From: Orbilia blumenaviensis
Lineage: Eukaryota; Ascomycota; Orbiliomycetes; Orbiliales; Orbiliaceae
Assembly (NCBI GenBank): GCA_036872755.1
Contig: JAVHNS010000006.1
Span: 434,001 to 498,000, forward strand
Reading direction: 5' to 3'
Length of the DNA: 64,000 bases
Position numbers and translations under genes: made by a program. Under the pieces are notes generated by a model, which did no database searches, was not told the origin of the DNA, and saw only the letters and a program-made list of their open reading frames with translations. This document shows, piece by piece, positions 13,862 to 26,667 of the stretch. The first letter of the stretch is position 1; the number at the start of each line of letters is the position of its first letter.

Positions 13862-15858
13862 GGTAATATAGTATTCGCGAGGGGGTAAACTTGCATCCGC
13901 CAACGCGTGCTTGGGTACCCGGGTTCTCATAATTCTGCCACTGTTGTAACCCCATACATCCATACACGTGTACACGCGTTTCAGATATTCCCCCCCATCC
14001 CCAGTCACCTAGCTTACGCTCGTTTAAGCACATGCCCAAGTACACGCAGGGCAGCCTATTTACTTTCTTTCGCTGAACGCTTCACCTTCCTTACAATTTC
14101 TCTAGCTCTTTAGAAGACCTTAGTGGCTTGCTTAATATTAATGTTAATTTAACCCAACCTCATCTCGTCTAGAGTCACTTAAAATCGGTTTTCTTAATTC
14201 AAATTATATTGTGGTTCAGAATCAGCGCCACCGCATCTTGAATGATAATTTTACTTCTCAAATTTACCCATGAAAGTATGTAACTAGTTATATATCCAAA
14301 ACTGGATGGGTAAGATGTCATATTTTTAATCTTGGGCTGTGGTCGGATAGCTGTACTGATATATATAGGTATTCGTAATATTGGTTGTCACCATTTTGGC
14401 ACAATAATTGATAACTGCCTTAGCTATTAGATGAAATACAATTAACATAGCTATAGCTCCTCGAGGCCTCACGCGCTCGCATACCAGTGCGGAAAGGCAC
14501 CCCATAACCCGGTTTCGGTACCCATATGTCTAGGTATATAACTACACCGAGATTGATACGTCTAAAGGTTTTATAAATGGTAGCGACAACTTCCGACCGC
14601 TCCCCCGAGAAATGTATGTGCATCCGTGCTTGTAATATTAATGCTAGTCTTGCACGGTCGTGTATTATGTAGTCGTCGTTATATCCGGTTCAAAGCTTGC
14701 ACTCGATTGCAATTCCCGTCGAAGTCTCAATGCAACATGATGCAAGGGTTGTTCGAGTTTTCAACGTGAAATTTTTTATTTATTTTTTTTTAAAAAAAAA
14801 AAAAAAAATTTAAATATCCAGTTCCTCGGATCGGCCGTGATATCGACTAATGGAAATTTCTTCCAACTACTCTCGATCTCTAACTGATTGTTGGTCGGTA
14901 TTGTCCTCCGCCGATCTTGATATTTCTAGTCTTTTCTTAAATTTTGGGTTTCGTTGTCGCGCACCATATATCATGCAATCTCGTGGCGCATGGGTCACAT
15001 TCCAACGGAGTTTAAATTTGACGAGCTGTGTTGCGCGTTGTACTTACATTGAGGGGTTTTGAATCATAAAATGTTTCGACCTTATACCTTACAGCGGAAC
15101 GCAAATTGTCAAACGGTAAGCTTACACATACTAGTTAAAGGTAATTGGTTAGTAAAGTAGTCATAGACGATATACACTTGAGCATGCAGATAGTTTCTTG
15201 TAATTCTCACAGATGTCGCGAACGGATATTTCCGGTCCCCACTTAAACTTGTGGTGGGGTTGCACACGTATATATATTGCTCATTCTTAGCTTAGTTTAA
15301 TTGATGCAACAACATAACGATACCGTGGAGCACTCCGGAGTGTCAACATGATAATTCCAACGGATATCCTAGATCTCTGGAGAAATAGGACGCAATATTG
15401 GTGATTATTCAGCTGCCTTAATAATGCGAGTTGTCGAATAGCCAACATTGAAACCCAATACAGCAAAGTTTTCCTTAATCAGAGCTCTCGTTATGTCAAG
15501 ATGATTTATACGTAACGTTACGCCCAAGATCTTATACCGAAGCAAAGATGGCGGATTTGATATTTATAGAAGTCCGATCAGCCAAGTAATGTACTCATCA
15601 TGATAACAGAATTTTTCAGAATTGCGGCTTCTCCGACGCGGCGGCACCGGAGATTAGCAGCCGGCATGCGCTGCGCAAAATCACTGTCGTGGTCTATTTC
15701 GAACATTTTTGTGTTGTGCTTGCGACGACAGGTCTTTGGGAATGTTATTTCGTGTAAGAGGGGCATGTGTGGGCTTTCCGAGCCATTGGAAACCTTAGCG
15801 GAGCCAGGTTGGCGGTATTGGGCCCGCGGAGAGTATACAAAATCGCCAATAGAAATTG
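13862..15858. other. A/T-rich intergenic DNA
   Basis: Base composition falls to strongly A/T-rich between about 14100 and 15600, with many TATATA runs and a T-tract and A-tract junction near 14770-14810. Short frames at plus 14850-15062 and plus 15600-15884 have no motif. This composition would fit old, C-to-T mutated DNA. Confidence 0.45.
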
Positions 15859-16410
15859 ATGTCGGACGATTTAGCAGAATATAAACTGGAAGTGCTAAAT
15901 TACGCCAAGCCTGGACATCATGTTCTGCAAGTCATCTCGATACCCTTCTTCATCTGCCATGCCAACAGCCTGACGGAAACCTCGAAAGCCACCTGGCAGT
16001 TAGCCGCCAATTCTCAAAGACTGGACTTCCCGAATGACACAGATGGCCCCGAAAGGAGTCTGCAGTGAGATTAATCAGCGAATCAAGACGCTAGGAGGAA
16101 TAAGGCTGCCGATGGGGACCATGCATGGCAAAGCATTTGCTATCATGTAACCCGTGATGCATTAGATACAACCCGTATACGCAGGAAACCGCGCATCTAC
16201 GGCAATTGCTCGACAGATCCGGTGATTGAAGGTTCCTGTATAGCTGGTGGTTGCCCGGATTCATTACCTGGGCTCGAATACTTCCGAAGTGGAAAGCCCA
16301 GGGCCGGAACTTACAGGCGGATCGAAAACGCTCTGTGGCTGGCCTCGTCCACACATCTCAGAAAAATGCGATATAATATTGATATCAAGCCCACCCGGTA
16401 TGACTGGTGA
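15859..16410 (+). pseudogene. probable decayed protein gene with two in-frame stops
   Basis: From an ATG at 15859 (MSDDLAEYKLEVLNYAK...) the frame runs about 70 codons to a TGA, then GAT, then TAA, and then stays open in the same frame for about 112 more codons to a TGA at 16408-16410. Composition on both sides of the stops is protein-like (second part: YFRSGKPRAGTYRRIENALW). The stops read TGA and TAA where CGA and CAA need one C-to-T change each, as in RIP or deamination damage. A GTGAGA lies at the first stop, so a short intron cannot be fully excluded, but the next acceptor would leave only 14 nt or break phase. The family is not recognised. It lies between two paralogous genes but does not resemble them. 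Confidence 0.45.
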
Positions 16411-18517
16411 AAATACTTTCTAGTATATCAATAAGCCTAGCCCCCATTATTATAATAAATGAGGTTGTATGGAGTAAGTATAGTGATATTCGTGGACACA
16501 AAACGTCACCGTCAACACGCACCCAGTTGCTTTGTCGTACCAGCGGCTGTGTCTGAAAGAATGCGCTGCATGTACTGTCGAAGAATATCGAGAAATCTCG
16601 CGTCAATCGTTTTCCGGGGTAATGCATTGTCCCTGAGGCTGAAAATTAAGCCGCCCCTGGATGCTGCTGGTGCTGCCCTATCGTGCACATCCCACGCATT
16701 GCGTATTGATCCAGATAGAGTATTGGTTCTTGTTTGAAACACGACGAATGGTGAAGGATTAATTTGCATCAATTCTAAGACCAAAAATATATGCAAGGTC
16801 CTGATGTCAGACAATTCATACCCCATTCTGGCAACTATTGGCAAACACCTGTGCAGCTCAGAACCCAACCCCAGCAGCTACAAGTTTGCTAAATACACAA
16901 ACCCCTAAGGCTAGATCTCATATCTCGAGCTCGGTGCCCCGGTTAAACTGATTATCACCAACTTTAGAACGCCATTCTGATGGTGAAATATTCCGTCTCA
17001 GATCATTCTATATCATGGTAGATATAGCACAAGAAACGCCTGCAACTAATTTGGGACTATCGATATCTTGGCTATATGCGGGGCACTAGTTTGAAGGTTC
17101 AAACCATGATGTCGTAACGGCTCACCCGGCTTAACAACATCCCTAAATAAACTCATGCCTGACGAGTCGTACTAGAGGCTATGTGATTTCAGCACCATCA
17201 CAGTCTTGACCCGATGTTTGTCCAAAATATCCCTGCCTGGCGTGGAGGTCGCAGTAGTGCGGGTCGCAGGGCGGGCTCGAGCGCTGCCTGCAAACTAGGC
17301 AATCGAGTAGACTAATGATTCAGTAGACCAGGCTTCAACACAAAATACTTCACACAAGAATTTCTCTCGACTGCAACCTGCATGAAAATGCAAATAGGAC
17401 ATCCACAGGGCCAGACCTCTGCCGCCCCAGTACTGAGCGGAGAATTACCCGGCCAAAAATGACACATCGGCATGGGTCTTATTTTATTAGTTATTTGTTC
17501 ATACTTCGTTTTTCTGGAGAGAAGGTCATGTTTATAATTACAGTCAGCGGTGCGATATCTATATCAAGCGCGCTATGCAAATTCCAACGCGACTTTGTAT
17601 ATCAATCGGGCCCGCTTTGCTACATCAAGTAAGTGGAGCTAGAGAAATACTTGTCCTGATTACGTTTGCGGAGGCTTATGCCCTATCGTCCGGGATGAGT
17701 CGACCGTCACGTCTGTGACTTTTTGTGTACCATTGGGGCCTTATCACTAGTCCTTAGCGATCCAATTCATCCTGTGGCTGATACGACAGTTAAGATCCTC
17801 CAGGTACAGGAACAATGCAATAACACGCTTTGGTAATCATATGATCCTATGGTGTGGGCTAACAGGTCCACTCTTAGTAATAGGGCCCAGAACAGAGCCT
17901 CACGAACACCCGTCACCTCCCTGCATCTAACAATACCTTAGCGGCACTAATTGCGTGTCCCTGGGCAGCGCAGTTCGGGGCTCCCAACATCCCGGGTTCG
18001 CTTGCACCATTTCCGAAAGGTACCTTGTAGATGATATTCCGACAATTTGGAGCCTTACGCTCAGCATAATGTACATATGTGCGTTTGCTGCTGAAAATAC
18101 ACCCTTGCTATACCCAGGGGCTTCAGAGCCTGAGCTGCAATGGCAGAGTCATGAGGCAAGTCAATTAGACCTCTCGCATTAAGTTGACAGTTTCTTTTAG
18201 CTTTTGTTCCCCTCCCTTTTCCCTATCAATCAATCCTCGATATCGCTCAGGCCCCGAGCATGCCTGCTACCAAATGGGGGGCTTTGCTTGCGACCCGTTG
18301 CATGTTACCCGCACAGCGCTAGACACGATATACCTGCTCTCCCTATGGGAAGCAGCCTATATAACGGCTTATGAAACTTCATCGCAAGTAGCTAAAATCC
18401 CAAAACCACACCAAAGAGCATTATACCATCTTTAGCCTACGACAGAATAATCCTTTAGTTTCACTAGCACTCTGGTCTCTTCTTGCCGTCAAAAATAGCA
18501 TCGAAACTATCGCAATC
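16411..18517. other. stretch without an assignable gene
   Basis: Short frames occur at plus 16459-16737 and minus 16512-16868 (opposed, same DNA), plus 17955-18182 and plus 18184-18435. None has a motif. The 18436-18517 segment is pyrimidine-rich and would be the leader of the next gene. Confidence 0.4.
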
Positions 18518-19650
18518 ATGAGCACCTCGAGTACACCTGTCGCCCGCCCGAGAGCCTCTAACCTCCCAGACTATCCTCTAGGCGTGGTCGCAGCGTCTGC
18601 ATCTAATCAATCGGCGATTCAAGCCCAGCACATATTCCATCTGGAGCCTGCGGAACTCATTTGCTCGGTTCGATGTTGTCAACCAGGCTGCCAATCTGAA
18701 GTAAGTCCCCGAACCACGTTCCTAGGGAGCCTCTTCAGCTGCAGCTAGCTAGCCGAGGCACAGCGTTAGTTTCAAGTTTTAAAAGGGTTGCTAAATCTAA
18801 TCGATATTTTATAGTCCTCGTGGCGACCTGCAACCTATTTAACATTCTATGTTGAGGAACTCAACGATGATCCAATTCTCTGCGCTGTGTGTATCGGGCG
18901 GTATCCAAATATCCTCGCAGAACAGTGTTCCCCGGTCTGGAGGCAAGAAGCAAGAGCCGTACGGCAAATGTATCGTATTGCTTGCCGTGAATCCCGTGCT
19001 CGAGGAACTCCAGTTCTCCCGTCCTATATCACAGACAAAGAGGAGATTATATCACCAAGATCACTTTTCGCCCAACCATTATGGAGAGCCGCCGTCTTCG
19101 ATGCAAACAACAGAAGAATATATATTTGTCCACAGTGCAATCGCGATTTCAGAAAACAGAGTAGATACATGTAAGTATTCTGATATTGAAAGCATTGGAG
19201 TTAAGGCTATGTGGATATTGACAGCTGTGGGTCATCTTAAGCCGTCATGTCTCAGAACATATCAATCTTTACGAGTGTAGACATTGCCAGCAACCCAAAG
19301 CGCGGGTCGAAGACACCAAAAATCATTTAATCAGAACCTGCCTCCCAAGACACTATCCTGACACTGACCCGTCCCGTTTCGATGGGGATGAACGTGACGA
19401 ATATCACTACAGCCGTCACTATCGCTGGCGTACGAATAAAGAGTTCCTTGCGGATAGCAGAGTATGTATAGAACGCCTAGGTTTTAATTCACTCAGTACT
19501 TGTCGGAGTTCTAAATCATATATCTGATATCAGGAAAACTCGCCGAACTATTATCTCGGACTCTATCCCGCATTAGTATACGTTATCAACACATCTCTAG
19601 TACAGGCTCCTTACTATCCTGATCAAGACCTATTTCAAAGCTATTCATAA
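18518..19650 (+). CDS. C2H2/C2HC zinc-finger protein, paralogue of the 12359 gene
   Basis: Four exons, 18518-18700, 18815-19170, 19242-19461 and 19534-19650, give 291 aa with phases 0, 2, 0. Donors are GTAAGT, GTAAGT and GTATGT. The start ATG is preceded by CAATC. Exon 1 ends in a Cys cluster (CCQPGC), and exon 2 has ILCAVC. A canonical finger, C166-x2-C169-x12-H182-x3-H186, is split by intron 2 and is followed at once by a C2HC-like finger, C192-x2-C195-x12-H208-x4-C213. The C-terminal part is rich in H, Y, R and D. A nucleic-acid-binding role is likely from the fingers, but the family itself is not one I recognise. The shared intron layout with the gene 5 kb upstream indicates an old duplication; this copy is shorter, mainly in exons 2 and 4. 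Confidence 0.82.
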
Positions 19651-22600
19651 CCAACAACCATTCATACCGGCACCACATACACCACGATTGTCTACCTGGT
19701 CTTATAATCCGTTCAAGACGAGTATTTGAGAAGGCTAGCGGAAATCGCTTGGGCTGGCTGTATAGGCGTCTAATTGTTAACGTTCGGATTGCTCATGCCT
19801 ACTGCCCTACATTAATTGATTACGGCCTTCTTGCTTTAAAATTACTCATCGTGTCCCCTTTCTTGAGAAGTTGACTATCGAAACTGTCTCACCAGATTAT
19901 TCGTTGATTTTGCCCAGGCCTACGTATCACTCTTACTTGTTTGCAAATACAGTTATATTCAGCTCTCCTCCAGCCATTTCCAGTTATAAAGTTATTACCT
20001 TTGCAATTTAATTACCAGCTGCTGGTCTTCTAAACAAGCCTCAACGAAGTACCCCCTTACCCTTTACCTTATCCCCTTCATTCATGTATTTCATAATTTA
20101 TCACTGGGTTAGAGTCTTTAGCGCTTCCGCTATATATTTAATTTTTGCTTGTCGTTCCTTTTTTTTTCAAGTTTTTCCTTTCTCTCGATATTTTCGCGCG
20201 CGAATTTTACGCTTCGATACATGCGAGTTTTCTATAGATTTTATTTAAGGCCTGTAGGTAGATGGATAGTTTGGTTTATTTTAAAAGAAGTTTTCGTGAA
20301 TTTATTAAAGAGGAATTGATAGGCCGTGTAATAATCGAGACTGAAACCGTATCTGCCATGCCACTTGGTCGAGGCTGCTGTAAAGACTGATATAAAACTG
20401 ACTTGCATTTAATAGATGTCCTAAAAAATACCCCTTTTGCCCTACTGTATATATCTAGGTACCGATAAATGTAAATTTATTTTTAACCTATAGTAAATGG
20501 CATTAACTAGTGTCTCAATATCTACATGTATATGTTCTTAGGCCAGATTCGTTGACAACCCCCTAAACTGCAACCAACTAGCTGTAGGTAACGGCTCCAA
20601 TCCATTTTTAAACGTAAACAAAAGAGACGAATTCAAATATTTTCCGTCATATTGACTACCTGAGCCGTTCTATTATATTGCGGCTACTGAAAGGAATGTC
20701 ATGTGTGATATCATCAGTCAGTGCAGCTTAGTCATAGGGCAGGCGATCAATGCTTAGCTACGACGATGTGTTGTGGTGATACAAGGCGAATAACCAGGTC
20801 CGCCTAACTATCGTAGGGGAATTCGAAAAGGGTGCGCTTTTTGGGCCGTCTACCAAATTCGAGTCAGTCTCAAATCGGCCTTCGCAGCAGTAAAGGCGTC
20901 CTCGCGGCACGCCAGGGCCCTCAAAAAACCGACTATTTCCCCCATAGTTCAGAGCTCTGTAGCTCTAGTCGGCTCAGAACAGGCGACTGTGCAGTGTTGC
21001 CGACCGCGCACCATTGCTTTAGTTGCAAGCTCCTTGACTTGACTATGAAATAACCACATGACTTCGTGTTGTTATTCGAACCAGGTGCAATTAAATATGA
21101 TATCTGATATTGTAATAGTTGTAGTATATACTATGATATCGATATAGCGTCGTATCGCAACTTCTAGCTCCTACACCATAACGCAGTAGCTAGCAGTGTA
21201 TGGAATCCTATAAAGCTATGGCACCACAGACCAGCCATGACTATGCAAACGGCCACCGGTGTCATCAGTAGGAATTTTGCATCCTCATTCCCAATTACCC
21301 AGATCTAATGCCTGAACTCTGTGTAGCAGTGATGGGTAATATATACTTTTTTTTTTTTTTTTTTTTTTTTTCGTGCTAACGTTGCGTGTTGTACGCAAAA
21401 GTAGGTTGATCTTCTTAGGCGGAGACTTCTTGGCCTCACGGCCATTTCAAGCTGGCAAGGTTCTTTCCATATTGTAATCCCATGCCCCATTGCTGAGTTT
21501 TTACCAGATTGCAGCGGGCTGGTCAGTTGGCAAGGTCTTTGCTTTAGGCCCTCGCGTCAAAATACGGTTATGAAATATATAATTAATATCCACAAAGCAT
21601 ACTCCCGCGCGAGCTTAGTAGGGGTGTGTTCCACTCTAGGCTTTCAAATCCAACTAATTTTTTAGGTAAGGCTATTTGTAGTTGAGTGGAATGCGTATGT
21701 GGCAAGATGCTGCTATCGGGCCATCTATAGGCTACGATTTCAATATATTCTAGTAAATTAATTTGTACTTAAAGCCTACCTTAATTTACGTATTCCGCAG
21801 TTATGACGTGGTAGAACAAGTTAGTATAAATCAACTTCAGAAGGACTTGGTACTTTTGTGGAAGCGTGGCCAATTGTTCAAGCCTATTTCGCTCGAGATG
21901 GCGCCCCCGCTTGGGCCTGATACATATTTGGCCAATTAAACGTAGTTTCTTTATGGCAACATTCTTAGGCAGTGCCAAACTATCGCCCAGCATCTTTTAG
22001 CCATTTCCTTTTAGAACACCTCAGAAACCAATCTTAATTAGTTTAAGATCTCAGATTAGCTTTCTTAGAATTTATTAGTACGCGGCTAGTCTAGATGATA
22101 CTATATATATTTAAAAGTCGGCTGTGTTAGTGCGTGGCCTCCGTTTCCACCAGTGCACAGTTAACCCTTAATTGGGCGAGGCGCCGAACACGCCAAATTT
22201 GTAAATAACTTCAAGGAGATGCAGCCAGAATCCTCGTCTAAGTCACGCGAGTGCATCCCTTTTTTTCAGCATGCGAAGAAATATTCAAAATTAACTTTGG
22301 GTCAGAGACAAGCATTTGTTTAGTCTCGGCGGTCCTACGACGCTCTTTAGTTTGCCGGGGTTCGACGTTCTTGATTGGGAGCGGGGACTTTTGATTCGGG
22401 TGACAGGTATACAACTGCACCTTATATATATAGGCTCAGTCGAAAAAATTGCCAAACGCATAAGGTAATGAATGGTTAGAGAGACTCCTGAACCGAGTTT
22501 CCCTTAAACCTAAGGGCAATTGGCCAGCTGCACACCCATCGATTCATTCCCGGCGTCTGCAGTCAAGAGTAAGGGTAAGATGTCAATTCAATCTTGGGTG

Positions 22601-25600
22601 CCAACTCTTCGAAATCTGACTACTAGGCATAAAATTAGCTAATCCACTGGGGTTACGGCCATTTTTACTTAGGGAATGATCAATCCAGAGGCTCTTTAAG
22701 TCTAAATAATCGTAAAAGACACGTTAGCTTTTTAAGCAATTTACAAGGTGTATCATCCGTTATTTCACAGCATTCGTGTGGTAATTATGTATTATGGCTC
22801 ATGATGATGGAGTGCATGTAGGTGCTTTGATACAAACTGTGACTGACGCAGGATTGAACCACTGAGCGAGCTCCATAGCTCTAGATATCGTAGCCGAAAC
22901 TATACAAAGAGCAAGAAAAGAACCCTAGTTGCAGGGGTTATAGAAGCTGATTATTTATTACAAGCATATAATGGGGTAATAGTAATATTGAGCAGAGTTC
23001 AAGCTTGTGCTATCCATGCCCGTGTGTTGGAAAGCTGTTGCATTTCGATATTCGAGTTGACCCTGGCCTATGGCGAGTCGTACTAACCTTGTGCAGCCTA
23101 TTTTTAGCGCTAACCTCTTCCGAGCTAAAAAGATGAGGCGGCCATTGTGCATCGCCTCGAACCTTCTGGTTTCTCTACGTCTCCGTAACAGCATCAGGTG
23201 CATGGAGTGTGGGAATCTCGATAATGTCACGAAAATTCTTGTCCTGGGGACCTGAAATTTCTCAGTTACGGTAATTCGAGGCGGTTTGCCGATCGCCGTC
23301 ATTGTCATTGGGGGTTTGTCGGCTTCTTCCCCTTGGTCGGACGGTCACGGGATAGGCAGGAAACCGTCCTGAAAGATCGGCCCTAGGTAGAAAGGTCTCG
23401 GGATTCTCGCCGATAACGGGATATTTGTGAATCCACAAGGTCAGCCGATACTTCTCTCGATGCCTCAGAATTGAGAATGTAGGGTTTTGGAATGGGCTCA
23501 AGGGTCTCACGTCAGAAATAGAAGACAATAGCCTGACCTACATCTACCCAATGAAGTTCAATAAAATAACATTTCTGGCCATATCGAAGTAAGCCTGATG
23601 TCGATAGACTCGCATTGTCGATCCAGGTTGATGCGCTATGACTAGCATATCCCGTGGCTGGAAACCTTGTAGCTTGGTACACGTCGCACATACATATACT
23701 GTACGTCCCATTATATCTCACAAAAGTCGTGGATCCAGTCTCAACCACCGAGGTGATCCTCAACAAATTCGTCTCGATCTTCATTCTTCCGCTCCAGTCT
23801 TGACACGTTATCCAGTGATTCCTAACTCACTAGTGTTAGCGAGAGAAAAAACTTCTCGTTAACAGCTCCAATTATAATTGGTGCCTTATTTTATTTAGCC
23901 AGCTGGCTGTGCAATTGTGCACACATCCCCATTTTTTACTAGGGATAACGGTGTCGATTTGCGACTAGAGTCGGAAACGTCTGGGATTTATGCTTATTCT
24001 AGACCTGGTTTCACCACTTTTACGTTCGCCTTGCGGATATGGGCCCACTTCAATATGCAAGATCCCAACTCCACGGTAACCAAATCCGAAGGGGATTCGA
24101 AATTTTGTTTTATTTTGGGTGTTATAAATCGGCAACCTCCTGCACCATCCTGACGAAGAAATCCTTTCGAACAGCAATGCTATTCAACATGGGATTTTGA
24201 TGGGATTAGGATATGGATATTGGAACTCCATCAATATCAGGCACGTTGTCTAAGCCCCGAAGTAGGTGGGAGGATACCTTCAACAGACTGTTCTTATGAC
24301 CGACCTTCCAAGTCTTGCCATGGACATCAACCACGGATACTCGCCTTTCGATACCCTGGACCATTTGGACCTGGATTTGGACCTCAATTAATCTACCCAA
24401 GGCGTCATCTCATTCCTTGGTGCCGTACTGCTCGACCAACTCAAATTCAAAGGACTATATACTTGAACGGGCTTTGGCCAAAGATCACCAGCATACCACA
24501 ATTGGATACCTTGGATCTCGATATCTCGAACTGGACCCCTAGTCATCAGATTGCGATGTTGATCAACGGCTGGATCTTTTTTTGACTCCCTGATATCATG
24601 ACCCCGCAGCTACCCAAGTTATCCGCTGATTCGCACACCTGGTTTACGAAAAAAATCACATTGACGGCCGAGAAATTTAAAATCTGGCCTATAAAGCTTG
24701 ATATGGACCGGAGCGCTTTACTAGGACCTTAATATTCCCTGATACGGCTAGGGCGCGGCCTTACAAATGCTCTTTTGATCGATTATTATCATCAATTCAA
24801 ATCCACCTAAGCCACACCAGTATGTCTACGCAGCCGTCTAGGTCCAGCTGCATGCCACTAGTTTGATCTGCCAGATTGATACCGACAGACCATCAAACGC
24901 ACCAGGCCCCGCGAGACACGAAACTACAGGCCCCATTCTATAACAGTACCTGAAGTTAGCTTAAGGATTTTGGCGCACCTTTTTGGGGGACTCGTGGACA
25001 GCGGTACATTAGGATTCCGGAGACTTGGCCGTTACCATGGATACTTTAATACCCGAGACCGAGTGGCGCCGCTCAATGGAGCGAGGACGGGGTAATCCGG
25101 GCATTCAGCTGCTTTTTCGGTTGTCATCACTTAGCCCTCATGGCCGGTTCGCATGACTACGACACGGCCAACCCGCCGCCTGGAAACAAAACATAAATCA
25201 ATGCGACAGATGCCTTTACCATACATGCACATGGACATAAGTTTTGTTAACTATGGCTGTGTAACAATGGGCAGTAGCCGGTGGCCGGATCGGGTATCTG
25301 AGCGTTTTAGGTCATCTAGCTGCTCCTCAATGTTGTGATCTATGCCGACGTCGACAACTCTATTTCTAGCAATGCAACCTTCAACGTTACAACTGCATTA
25401 CTTTTGTTTGCGACGTGTTCTGCTTCGTTAAGGCTGGTTTACAAGACCATTTGCAACGCTGCAACGCGGACTTCTGCGAACTTCAAACCACTCGACACGC
25501 GACATTGTCTGGATCTATATAATTGGCTCAGATTCGGTCCTAGAAAGCACGATTGAAATATCCCCTCCCAACCACAATCATCTCGCGGAAACGTCTGCGA

Positions 25601-26310
25601 GAGACCGATCGAATATTATCCTAGCTGCAAATCTCCCATGTCTCCGTCACATTCTACCTATAGCTATATATGAGCCTATAGCGTATCTTGCCAGCTAGTA
25701 TACCGGAGTATGCAGTAGAGCAAACGAGCTTGAGTCCAGTTATATAATTTATCTGCGGAATATTTATGAACAGCGGATCCGGTTCACGGTATTCAGACAG
25801 GTCGGATGGCGCCACTAGTTCGTGGAGGCTGATATACGAGACGAGGTTGGACGCAGATTCCTGGGTATTTTCTGATTGCGTAGTACAAGTCGAGTCTACC
25901 AATTAAACAGGATATTGAATTGTTATCCGACAGACCCCTTATTATGGCTCCAAGCTCGACATGTCGAACATTGGATCGGACCTTAGCGATGTAGTGATAC
26001 CGAATCCCTCGCTTGACATTATTCGACGACTGTATAACCAGGAACGTACACTGACGCCTCCAATACCGAATTAGCACGCCAAAATGTCAAGCGGTTAGGA
26101 TCGATAGGTAGTGGATTTAATGTATACACGGTTCTGTGTTTATATCGCATGCGCGGTGTTATTCATATTAACTCAGTACGATTTTTGGTATGGTTACTAA
26201 TTTTTTTTAACTACCGTGGCGAATCTATCTTGACAACAGCGTTGTGCTAATATCATTTTCTACAAGTAATCGATAGGAATAAAGCGGGGAAACTATCGTT
26301 ACCATGAGTC
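19651..26310. other. long A/T-rich stretch without an assignable gene
   Basis: Between 19.7 and 23 kb the DNA is A/T-rich with few frames. From 23 to 25.6 kb several overlapping frames occur (minus 22958-23308, 23262-23528 and 23512-23784; plus 23917-24153 and 24220-24585; plus 25335-25556). One plus frame around 24440-24900 reads protein-like between repeated stop codons, as expected of a mutated gene or mobile element, but I recognise no domain. Confidence 0.4.
21347..21371. repeat. poly(T) tract, 25 T
   Basis: An uninterrupted run of 25 T. Read on the minus strand it is a poly(A) run, which could mark the 3' end of an old retroposed sequence, but I saw no flanking direct repeat. Confidence 0.9.
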
Positions 26311-26667
26311 ATGAATTTACAAAGAGTAATTTATTTGGACTTTCGGTTCTGGATCCCGGCCATTGTTACGGTACCATCCGGGTTCGAATTCCGGCCCCAG
26401 TGCCCAACTACCCTCGGTCAGTTACACACTTCATGCTGTAAACATGGCAAGTATCTTGCTTCAGTCGATCGCGGCTCCGAAACTTTTGAAATTCTTCATG
26501 TTTCTGGAACTGCATTTTCACATGCGAAACCATCGGTTATACTTGAAATTGAGCACCAGGCGACCATCGCTCGCGACTCTGGGATCCAGCCGGACTCACA
26601 TCCTGTGATGCCTCGATATTTATCCGCTCTAGAGGCCCGAGCCTTTCAAACTTTGTTTCAACTATGA
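26311..26667 (+). CDS. possible small ORF of unknown function
   Basis: A 118-aa frame starts at ATG and ends at TGA, with mixed composition and no signal peptide or motif. A shorter frame overlaps on the same strand. It has no intron signals I trust. Low-confidence candidate. Confidence 0.25.
   Translation: MNLQRVIYLDFRFWIPAIVTVPSGFEFRPQCPTTLGQLHTSCCKHGKYLASVDRGSETFEILHVSGTAFSHAKPSVILEIEHQATIARDSGIQPDSHPVMPRYLSALEARAFQTLFQL

Noticed and set aside
24180..24900. plus-strand frame with several stops, possible inactivated mobile-element gene
   Set aside because: No reverse transcriptase, integrase or transposase motif could be identified in any frame.
26370..26400. CCGGGTTCGAATTCCGG resembling a tRNA T-arm
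   Set aside because: No A-box or acceptor partner in the 60 bases upstream, and it lies in an open frame.
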